Origin: Bifidobacterium sp. ESL0763
Lineage (GTDB): Bacteria; Actinomycetota; Actinomycetes; Actinomycetales; Bifidobacteriaceae
Length of the DNA stretch: 64,000 bases
Direction: 5' to 3'
Assembly: GCF_029433395.1 (NCBI RefSeq)
Contig: NZ_JAQTHW010000002.1
Coordinates: 124,001 to 188,000 of the forward strand
The notes below the pieces were generated by a model. That model was not told the origin of the DNA, ran no database searches, and saw nothing but the letters and a program-made list of their open reading frames with translations. Both the position numbers and the translations under genes were made by a program. This document shows positions 27,368 to 38,000 of this stretch, in pieces. The number at the start of each line of letters is the position of its first letter. Position 1 is the first letter of the stretch.

Positions 27368-28974
27368 TGGCTGACGTCCTCACCACCTCGGCCGTCGAGA
27401 AGGCCATGGCCAGCAGCCAGCCGCTCGACCAGCAGCCGATCCGCGCCTCTGTGGCCCGTGCCGCGCAGCTGGCGCAGGCCGCCGAAAGCCACGCCCACGA
27501 GCGCCAGAGCGCCAAGGGCAAGTTCACCGCCCGCGAGCGCCTCGACCTGCTCTTCGACTCCGGCTCCTTCCAGGAGATCGGCCGCTTCGCCGGCGGCGAC
27601 ATCAACAAGGGCGTCGCGGGCTCCGCGGTCATCACCGGCTTCGGTGACGTCTACGGCCGCAAGGTCGCCGTCTACGCGCAGGACTTCTCCGTGCGCGGCG
27701 GCACGCTCGGCCACGCCGAAGGCGAGAAGATCTGCCACCTGATGGACATGGCGCTCGACCTGCGCATTCCGGTGGTCGCCCTCATCGACTCGGGCGGCGC
27801 GCGCATCCAGGAAGGCGTGGAGGCGCTGACCCAGTACGGCCACATCTTCCGCAAGACCTGCGAGGCGAGCGGCTGCATCCCGCAGCTCTCCCTGATCCTC
27901 GGCCCCTGCGCGGGCGGCGCGGTCTACTGCCCGGCCCTGACCGACTTCATCATCATGACCCGCCAGAACTCCAACATGTTCGTCACCGGCCCCGACGTGG
28001 TCAAGTCCGTCACCGGCGAGACGATCTCGATGGAGGACCTCGGCGGCGGCAAGGTGCACAACGCGGTCTCCGGCGTGGCCCACTACCTGGGCGAGGACGA
28101 GGCCGACGCGATCGACTACGCGCGCACGGTGCTCGCCTACCTGCCCTCCAGCTGCGAAAGCCAGCCGCCGACCTACGCCTACGCGGCCACCCGCGCCGAC
28201 CGCGAGACCGCCGAGCGCCTAGCCTCGCTCGTGCCCGACAACGACCGCCAGCCCTACGACATGAACGACGTCATCCGCTGCATCGTCGACTACGGCGAGT
28301 TCGTGCCCGTGCAGTCGCTCTACGCCAAGTGCGCGGTGGTCGGCTTCGCCTGCATCGAAGGCCATCCGGTCGGCGTCGTCGCCAACCAGCCCAACGAGCA
28401 GGCCGGCATCCTCGACGTCAACTCCAGCGAGAAGATCGCCCGGTTCGTCCGCCTGTGCGACGCGTTCAACCTGCCCGTGGTCACCTTGGTGGACACCCCC
28501 GGCTACAAGCCTGGCAGCGACCAGGAGCACGCGGGCATCATCCGCCGCGGCGCCAAGGTCATCTACGCCTACGCCAACGCGCAGGTGCCGATGGTCTCCG
28601 TGGTGCTGCGCAAGGCCTTCGGCGGCGCCTACATCGTCATGGGCTCCAAGGCCATCGGCGCGGACGTCAACTACGCCTGGCCCTCCAGCCAGATCGCGGT
28701 GCTCGGCGCCGCGGGCGCGGTCAACATCATCCACCGCAAGGACCTGCACAAGGCCGCCGAACGCGGGCAGGACGTCGAGGCGCTGCGCTCGCGCTACATC
28801 AAGGAGTACGAGACCGAGACCTTGAACGCCAACCTCTCGCTGGAGACCGGCCAGATCGACGCGATGATCGACCCCGGCCAGACGCGCGAGGCCATCGCCG
28901 AATCCCTGCGGATGCTGCGAGGCAAGAGACGCGGCCGCCGCACCTCCAAGCACCACGGCAACCAGCCGATGTAG
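27367..28974 (+). CDS. accD: Acetyl/propionyl-CoA carboxylase beta (carboxyltransferase) subunit
   Basis: The 535-residue protein has the two crotonase-like halves of AccD5/PccB-type transferases. The N half has GKFTARERLDLLFDSGSFQE, ALIDSGGARIQEGVEAL and LGPCAGGAVYCPALTDFI. The C half has ANQPNEQAGILDVNSSEKI, LVDTPGYKPGSDQEH, RKAFGGAYIVMGSKAIGAD and YAWPSSQIAVLG. It transfers CO2 from biotin to acetyl-CoA (or propionyl-CoA). Substrate choice depends on a single residue in the acyl pocket that I cannot assign safely. It is translationally coupled to the alpha subunit and ends about 100 nt before fas. Confidence 0.94.
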   Translation: MADVLTTSAVEKAMASSQPLDQQPIRASVARAAQLAQAAESHAHERQSAKGKFTARERLDLLFDSGSFQEIGRFAGGDINKGVAGSAVITGFGDVYGRKVAVYAQDFSVRGGTLGHAEGEKICHLMDMALDLRIPVVALIDSGGARIQEGVEALTQYGHIFRKTCEASGCIPQLSLILGPCAGGAVYCPALTDFIIMTRQNSNMFVTGPDVVKSVTGETISMEDLGGGKVHNAVSGVAHYLGEDEADAIDYARTVLAYLPSSCESQPPTYAYAATRADRETAERLASLVPDNDRQPYDMNDVIRCIVDYGEFVPVQSLYAKCAVVGFACIEGHPVGVVANQPNEQAGILDVNSSEKIARFVRLCDAFNLPVVTLVDTPGYKPGSDQEHAGIIRRGAKVIYAYANAQVPMVSVVLRKAFGGAYIVMGSKAIGADVNYAWPSSQIAVLGAAGAVNIIHRKDLHKAAERGQDVEALRSRYIKEYETETLNANLSLETGQIDAMIDPGQTREAIAESLRMLRGKRRGRRTSKHHGNQPM

Positions 28975-28980
28975 CTTCCC

Positions 28981-29019
28981 GACGCCGGACACGGACCGTG
29001 AGGGTCCGCGCCCGGCGTC
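28981..29019 (+). terminator. Hairpin between accD and fas
   Basis: GACGCCGG (28981-28988) pairs with CCGGCGTC (29012-29019) with an inner GGACC/GGTCC helix. There is no T run, so partial termination or mRNA segmentation between accD and the 9.4-kb fas message is likely. Confidence 0.45.
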
Positions 29020-29080
29020 CGCGCCCCATCAGGATTTTCAACAGCTATACACGAACAGATCACCATATATAAGGAAGACA

Positions 29081-32000
29081 ATGACTGAGAACACCTTCTT
29101 CTTGAACCGACTGAGCACCGAGCCGCACGCGCTCGTCTTCGGCGGCCAATCCACGCCCTGGGTCAGCTCGCTGGCCGACGAGTGCACCGACCCGACCCTC
29201 GAGGCCAAGCTGCGCGAGCACGCCGACGCCTCCTCGCGCCTGCTCTCGGCGGTCGCCCCCGACCTGCTCGCCACGATGGGCGGCATGGTCGACCTCTTCG
29301 GCTTCGAGCCCAACCCCGCCAAGCTCGGCCACGCCGCCGACGCCGCCGCCAGCGTCCCCGGCATCGCCCTGGCGCAGCTGGGCGCCCTGATCGATGCCGA
29401 AGGCCTGGGCTACAGCGTCGCCGAAGCCAAGCCGGTCGCCGCCCTCGGCCATTCGCAGGGCATCATCGCCGAGCACATGGTCGACGCCATCAAGGCCGCC
29501 GGCTCCATCGACGCCGCCGGTGACGCCATCGACGAGATCCTCGCCATCGCGCGCCTGATCGGCGCCGCCGGCACCCGCCAGTCGCGTCTGCTGCCGGTCT
29601 CCACCCGCTTCGGCGAGGCTACCCCGATGCTTTCGGTGCGCGGCGCCAACAAGCGCCAGATCGAGGTGCTGGTCTCCCGTGTGGTCAAGCCGCGCGGGCC
29701 GATTGCTTTTGCCGTCACCAACGCCACCGACAACTACGTGCTCTCCGGCCATCCCGAGGACCTTGCGGCCTTCGTGGTCGAGGTCGGCAAGGAGCACACC
29801 CGCCAGTCCAAGCTGCGCGCCGACAAGGTGCGTGGCGGCGAGGTCTTCGACCCGATCTGCGAGTACCTCGAGGTCACCGTGCCCTTCCACTCCCCGCTGA
29901 TGGCCGAGGCCGTCGAGTCCACCGTCAAGTGGGCCAGGGCCTGTGGGCTGGACGCCGATCGCGCCCGCACCCTGGCCAGCGAGGTGCTGGTCAACCACGT
30001 CGACTGGGCTTCGCGCACCGATCAGCTCCTGAAAAGCAACGACCCGACCAGGCTCTGGATCGTCGACATGGGCCCGGGCAACACCGTCGGCAAGCTCGTG
30101 GGCGCCCTGGTGCAGGGCACCGGCGTCGGTGTGGTCGAGGCCGACAGCGAGGAGGCCCGCGCCGCGCTTTCCACCATGGAGGAGGACCCGGCCCGCACGC
30201 AGGACTGGCGCAGGTTCGCCCCGAAGGTCATCGCCACCCCCGCGGGTGACAAGATCCGCACCAAGTTCAGCGATCTGACCGGCAAGCCGCCGGTGCTGCT
30301 GGCCGGCATGACCCCCACCACCGTCAACGCCGACATCGTGGCCGCCGCGGCCAACGCCGGCTACTGGAGCGAGATGGCCGGTGGCGGCCAGGTCACCGCC
30401 TCCGTCTTCGACCGCAACGTCGCCGCGCTGGATCGTCAGCTCGAAGAGGGCCGCACCATCGAGTTCAACGCGATGTTCATGGACCGTTACCTCTGGAACC
30501 TGCAGTTCGGCCCCGCCGGCATCGTCGCCAAGAAGCGCGCCTCCGGCACCCCGATTGACGGCGTGATCATCTCCGCCGGCATCCCCGAGCTCGACGAGGC
30601 CAAGCAGCTGGTCGCCAACCTGCGCGAGCAGGGCTTCCCGTATGTCGCCTTCAAGCCCGGCACCGTCGACCAGATCCGCCAGGTCGTGCGCATCGCCAAG
30701 GCCGTCGCCCCGATCGATGTCATCATGGAGGTCGAGGGCGGAGCCGCCGGCGGCCACCATTCCTGGGAATCGCTCGACGTGCTGCTGATGAGCACCTACG
30801 CCGACGTGCGCGCCTGCTCCAACCTCGTGCTGGTCGCCGGCGGCGGCATCGGCACCCCCGACCGTGCCGCGGACTATATCTCCGGCACCTGGTCGCGCGC
30901 CTACGGCAAGCCCGACATGCCGGTCGACGGCGTGCTGATCGGCACCGCCGCGATGACCGCCAAGGAGGCCCACACCAACGCCGACGTCAAGCGCATGCTC
31001 GTCGAGACCCCCGGCATCTCGCCGAAGCCCGACGACTCCGATCCCTTCGCGCCCCTGGGTGAGAACTGGGTCGCCGCCGGACAGCCCGCCAAGGGCGGCG
31101 TCGCCAGCGGCCTGAGCCATCTGCACGCCGACATCTACGAGCTCGAGAACGCCTCCGCCCGCTGCGGCCGCCTCCTGGTGCGCGTGATGAAGCACCCGGA
31201 GGAGCTCGAGAGCCGCCGCGACGAGATCATCGAGGCCCTCAACCAGACCTCGCGCCCCTACTTCGGCGACCTCGACAAGATGACCTACGTTGAGTGGGCG
31301 CAGCGCTTCGCCGACCTCTCCTTCCCGTGGGCCGACCCGACCTACGCCGACCGCTTCCTGCACCTGCTGCAGCGCGCCGAAGCCCGCGCCTGCGACCAGG
31401 AGAGCGGCGAGTTCGCCTCGCTGTTCACCTCCCGCGCCGATGTCGAGGACGACCCTCAGGCCGCCATCGACAAGCTGAAGGCCGCCTATCCGCGCGCCGC
31501 CGAGGTCACCGTGACCCCGACCGACGTGGCCTGGTTCCCGACCCTGATCCACGAGTACCACAAGCCGATGCCCTTCGTCCCGCAGATCGACAACGACCTG
31601 CTGCGCTGGTGGGGCCAGGACCAGCTCTGGCAGTCCGAGGACCCGCGCTATTCCGCCGATTCCGTGCGTGCCATCCCCGGCCCGATCTCCGTGGCCGGCA
31701 TCACCACCGTCGACGAGCCGGTCGGCTCCATTCTCGGCCGCTTCGAGGCCGCCGCGCTCGAGCGCACGCGTGAGATCAACGGTGACGCGCAGCTGCAGGC
31801 CGCCTTCGCTGAGCTCAGCGCCGCAGCCGACGCCGAGGAGTTCATCCGCAAGTCCCCGAACATCTCCTGGGTCGGCCACCTGATGGCCAACCCCGCCTTC
31901 GGCACCCCGATGGGCGACAAGTACTATGAGATCCGCTCCGTCGGCGAGGCCGACGGCACCGAGATGTTCGACCTCGACATCCACCTCGACACCTTCTGGG

Positions 32001-35000
32001 ACGACGACCCCGACGGCGGCACCTCCAAGCACGCCGTGCGCGACATCGTCATCCCGCTCAACGTGCGTCCCCAGGAGTCCGGCCTCTTCCCGGTGGTCGA
32101 CCGCGACCGCCTGCCGCAGCACGTCTACGCCATGCTGGCCGACACCGCCGGCATCGGCAACACTGCCATCACCGGCGACAAGCTCACGGCGATGCCGCAG
32201 ATCGAGGAGATGGACGACAAGGAGGCCTTCCCCTACGGCCAGGCCCACTCCAGCTACACCTTCTCCGCCAACCTCGGCTACGACCACGAGGCCGCCACGG
32301 CCGGCAACATGCCCGGTTCGCTCAACGCCTCGCGCATCGCGCCCGACGCCCTGGTCGGCCCGGCCTGGCCCGCGATCTACACGGCGCTCGGCTCGGTCTA
32401 CGTCCACGGCTACCCGGTCATCGAGGGCCTCTTGAACGCGGTCCACCTCGACCACCAGATGGAGCTCGAGGTCACCGAGGACGAGCTGCTCGCCCACGTC
32501 GGCGAGACGGTCGGTCTCACCAGCTGGGCCGACGCCTACGCCGAGTCCGCCTCCGGCCGCATCGTCACCATCCACGTTACCCACACCGCTTCCGACGGCA
32601 CCGTGCTGGCCCACGAGGTCGAGCGCTTCGCCGTGCGCGGCCGCTCCTACTCCGAGGACCTGCCGGTCGACGTGCCCGATTACGGCAACTACCTCGCCTA
32701 CCGCAAGCGCCACACCGGCGCCGGCACACCCTTCGACGAGGGCGCCGAGACCGGCCTCGACCAGGTGGTCTCCACCCCTCGCCGCATGCTGCGCCGCGTC
32801 ACGCTGACCGCGCCGGGCGAAATGACCGCCTTCGCGCGCACCTCCGGCGACTTCAACCCGATCCACACCTCCCACCGCGGCGCCGCCGTCTCGGGCCTCA
32901 GGGCCCCGCTGGTGCACGGCATGTGGCTCTCCGCCGCCGCCCAGCACGTCGTGCAGGCGCGCGACGACAAGGGCGCGCACTACGAGATCGCTGGCTGGAC
33001 CTACAACATGTACGGCATGGTGCAGCTCGGCGACAAGGTCGAGATCAGCGTCGAGCGCATCGGCAAGCTGCGTCACGGCGGCATGACCCTCGAGGTCACC
33101 TGCCGCATCGACGGCAACATTGTCTCGCGTGGCACCGCCGCCGTCCGCGCCCGCCGCTCCGCCTACGTCTACCCGGGCCAGGGCATCCAGCAGCAGGGCA
33201 TGGTCCTCGACGAGCGCGCCAAGTCCGCCGCCGCCCGGCAGACCTGGGAGCGGGCCGATAGGCTCACCCGCAGCAAGCTCGGCTTCTCGATCCTCGCCAT
33301 CGTGCGCGACAACCCGAAGACGCTCACCGCCAACGGCGTGACCTACCATCACCCCGACGGCCTGCTGAACCTCACGCAGTTCACCCAGGTGGCGCTCGCC
33401 ACCGTCGCCTACGCCCAGACCTCCCGCCTGCGCGAGGCCGGCAGCGACATCTGGCCCGCCTACTTCGCCGGCCACTCGCTGGGCGAGTACAACGCGCTGA
33501 GCTCCTTCGCCGGCATCATCCCCTTCGAGACGGTGCTCGAGCTGGTCTTCCAGCGCGGTTCCGCGATGAACAGCCTCATCGAACGCGACGAGCAGGGCCG
33601 TTCCAACTACCGCATGGCCGCCCTGCGCCCGAACCAGTTCGGCGTGGGCGACGACGGCGTGGACGACTATGTGAAGTCCGTGAGCGAGGCGAGCGGCGAG
33701 TTCCTGCAGATCGTCAACTACAACCTCGCCGGCCAGCAGTACGTCATCGCCGGAACGCTCAAGGGCCTCGAGGCCCTGAAGGCCGACTCCGCCCGCCGCG
33801 TGCGTGAATACGGCGGCAAGCCCGCGCTCATGTACGTGCCCGGCATCGACGTGCCGTTCCACTCCATGCTGCTGCGCAAGGGCGTGCCCGACTTCCGCAA
33901 CAAGCTCGACACCCTGCTGCCGGCGCATATCGACTACGATCGCCTGGTCGGCCGCTACATCCCGAACCTCGTGGCGACGCCCTTCGAGATGACGAAGGAA
34001 TTCGCTAAGAAGATCGTCGATGTCGTGCCCTCCACCCGCATCCAGGAGGCGCTGGACGACCCGAAGGTGTGGGACTCCTACGCCGCCGACGAACAAAAGC
34101 TCGGCCGTCTGCTCTTCACCGAGCTTCTGGCCTGGCAGTTCGCCTCCCCGGTGCGCTGGATCGAGACGCAGGCCATCATGTTCGGCGACCCGGCTCAGGG
34201 CGGTCTCGGCGTGGAGAACTACGTCGAGGTCGGCCTCGGCAACCAGCCGACCCTGGCCAACCTCGCCACCAAGACCCTGCGTCTGCCCGACTTCTCGGGC
34301 GCCGAGGTCTCGGTCTACAACCTTGGCCGTGACGAGCAGCGCGTCTATATGACGGATTCGGACTCACTTGTCCCCGCGGAGGAGACCAGCGAAGAGCTCA
34401 GTGAGCTCTCCGCCTCCGACGCTGAGCGCGATTCATCGAGCGCGAAGCAGCAAGAAACGGCGGCGTCAGCCGCTCAAAATTCTCCTGCGGCTACGGCGTC
34501 CGCACCGGTCGCCGCCGCGCCTGCCGCCGCATCCGGCGAGCGTCCCGCGGACCTGCCCTTCGCCGCCTCCGATGGCATCGGCATGCTCCTGGCCTACGCG
34601 GCCAAGGTGCGCCCCGACCAGATCGGCGAGACCGACACCACCGACACCCTGACCAACGGTGTCTCCTCGCGCCGCAACCAGCTGCTGATGGACATCAGCT
34701 CCGAGCTGGGCGTGGCGAGCGTGGACGGCGCGGCCGAGGCCTCGATCGCCGACCTCTTCGCCCTGGTCAACAAGGTCGCCCCGCACTACAAGCCCTTCGG
34801 CCCGGTGCTCTCCGACATCGTGCGAGACCGCATCAAGAGCCTCTTCGGCGCCGCCGGCGTCAAGATGGCCCAGGTCACCAAGCGCGTCACCGACACCTGG
34901 CAGCTGGGTGGGGGATGGGCCAACGCGGTGCTCGCCACGCTCGTGCTCGAGACCCGCGAGGGCTCCTCGTCCCGCGGTGGCGACCTCGCCAGCCTGACTA

Positions 35001-38000
35001 CCGGGCAGGCGTCCAACGCCTCCGCGGCCAACGCGCTGATCGACGCCGCCGTGCAGAAGGTGGCCGCCGACCACAACGTGGCCGTCGCGCTGCCGAGCGC
35101 CGGTGGGGCCGGTGGCGCTGTCGTCGATTCCGCGGCGCTCGACGCTTTTGCGGCTAGTGTCACCGGCGCCGACGGCGTGCTCGCCAAGACCGCGCGCTTC
35201 GTGCTCGACGAGCTCGACATCAAGGCTCCCGCCGCCGATGACGACGAGAACGATGACGCCGCCGTGGTCGAAGCCGTCGAGGCCGAGCTGGGCAGCGACT
35301 GGCCCGAGCAGGTCGCCCCGCGCTTCGACGAGCGCAAGGCCCTGCTGCTCGATGACCGTTGGGCCACCGCGCGCGAGGACCTCGCACGCCTCTACTACAA
35401 CCACGACCAGGCCGTGGCCGGCTTCAGCTTCATCGGCGCCGGCCCCGAGGTGGCAGCGCAGGCGCAGTGGTTCGCCTCCAAGGCCCAGGCCGATGGCGAT
35501 TCGGCGCTCGCCGCCACCTTCAACCGCATCGCGGTCGAGGCCGGTTCCAAGGCCGGCAACGACCCGAAGGCGTCCCGCTTCGCCGGCGACGTCGCCGTGG
35601 TCACCGGCGTGGCCGCCAACTCCATCGCCGGCCAGGTCGTCGAAGGCCTGCTGGCGGGCGGCGCGACGGTCATCGCCACGTCCCACAGCTTCAGGCAGTC
35701 GGTGAAGGCCTGGGCCGAGCGCATCTACCGCGAGCATGCGGTGGGCGACGCGAAGCTCTGGCTGGTTCCGGCCAACCTCTCCAGCTATCGCGACGTCGAC
35801 GCGCTCGTGCGTTGGGTCGGCACGGTTTCCAAGAAGACGACCGGCGCCACCACCACGATCCTGAAGCCGGCCTACGAGCCGAGCCTCTTCTTCCCGTTCG
35901 CGGCGCCCCCGGTGCACGGCACCATGGCCGATTCCGGCCAACTCTTCGAGTCGCAGGCACGCCTGATGCTCTGGGGCGTCGAGCGCGCAATCACCGGCTT
36001 CGCGGCCATCGGCGGCGACACCGATGTGCAGCACAAGCTCCACGTCGTGCTGCCTGGCTCCCCGAACCGCGGTGTCTTCGGCGGCGACGGCGCGTACGGC
36101 GAGGTCAAGTCCTCGTTCGACGCCATCGTCACCCGCGCCCGCGCCGAGAAGGACTGGTCCGGCCGCGTCACCTTCGCCCACCCGCTGATCGGCTGGGTGC
36201 GGGGCACCGGACTGATGGGCGGCAACGATCCGCTGGTCGACGTGGTCGAGCGCCACGGCATCCAGACCTATTCCACCGCTGAGGTCGCAGCCTCGCTGCT
36301 CGACCTCGCCGACGGCGACGCGCGTCAGAAGGCCGTCGAGGCCCCCCTGAACGCAGACCTGACCGGTGGCCTGGGCAGCGAGCCCATCGACATCAAGGCG
36401 CTGCGCGCCGAGGCGGAGGCCGACAAGGCCAACTCCGCCGCGGCCACCGCCGATGCCGATGCCGCCGCCGACGACAACGCGAAGCACGACGGCAAGGCGA
36501 CGCTCATCAAGGCGCTGCCCACCCCGAATCCTCCGCGCCAGGCCGAGGTGAACCTCGCCGATTGGCAGAACGTGACCGCCAAGCCCGAGGACCAGATCGT
36601 CATCGTCTCCATCGGAGAGCTGGGCCCCTGGGGCTCCGGCCGCACCCGCGCCGAGGCCGAGCTGGGCATCCACCACGACGGCTCCGTCGACCTGTCCGCC
36701 GGCGCGGTGCTCGAGCTGGCCTGGAACATGGGCCTGCTGACCTGGCAGGACAGCCCGAAGGCCGGCTGGTACGACACCGACGGCAACCTCGTGCCCGAGG
36801 CGGACATCGCCGAGCGCTACCACGACGAGGTCGTGGCCCGTTCCGGCCTGCGTCCCTTCGACAACGGCATGGGCGGCGACTACAAGGACGACACGGCCAG
36901 CGGCGAGGTGGAGATCTACCTCGACCACGAGGTCACCTTCTCCGTGCCCGACGAGGAATCCGCCCAGCAGTACGTCATCATGGACGCCGAGCACACCTCG
37001 ATCGCCCGCGACGACGAGTCCGGCGAATGGTCCGTCACCCGCCAGCCCGGCTCCCTGATCCGCGTGCCCAAGCGCTTCGCGATGAGCCGCACGGTCGGCG
37101 GCCAGTTCCCGAAGGGCTTCGACCCGGTGCGTTGGGGCATCCCGGCCTCCATGGTCGGCGAGGTCGACCAGATCGCGCTCTGGAACATCGTCACCACGGT
37201 CGACGCCTACCTCTCTGCCGGCTTCACCCCGGCCGAGGTCCTGCAGACGGTCCACCCCTCGATGGTCGCGAGCACGCAGGGCACCGGCTTCGGCGGCATG
37301 GCCAGCATGCGCAAGCTCTACCTCGACCGCTTCCTCGGCCACGAGATCCCGACCGACATCCTGCAGGAGGCCCTGCCGAACGTCGTCGCCGCGCACGTCA
37401 TGCAGTCCTACATCGGCGGTTACGGCAACATGATCCAGCCGGTCTCGGCCTGCGCCACCGCGGCGGTCTCGCTGGAGGAGGGCGTCGACAAGATCGCCCT
37501 TGGCAAGGCGGACTTCGTGGTCACCGGCGCGATCGACGACATCGGTGTGGACTCCGTGATCGGCTTCGGCAACATGGGCGCCACCGCGGATGCCGGCGTG
37601 ATGTACGGCAAGGGCATCTCCGACCGCTTCTTCTCGCGTGCGAACGACCGTCGTCGCGACGGCTTCGTCGAGAGCGAGGGCGGCGGCACGATGCTGGTCA
37701 CCCGTGGCGACATCGCCTTGAAGATGGGCCTGCCGGTGGCGGCCGTGGTCGGCTACGTCCACAGCTTCGCCGATGGCGCGCACACCTCGATCCCGGCTCC
37801 GGGCCTTGGTGCCCTCGCCGCGGCGCAGGGCGGCCAGGACTCCCAGCTGGTCCGCCAGCTGGCGAAGCTCGGCGTCACCCCCGACGACATCGCCGTGGTC
37901 TCCAAGCACGACACGTCCACCAATGCCAACGATTCCAACGAGTCCGAGCTGCACAACTCCGTCCAGCACGCCATCGGCCGCGCCGACGGCAACCCGCTCT

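Noticed and set aside
29060-34096. 1678-residue ORF on the minus strand inside fas
   Set aside because: It is a shadow of the GC-rich fas gene (third-position GC bias), with no protein-like motifs.
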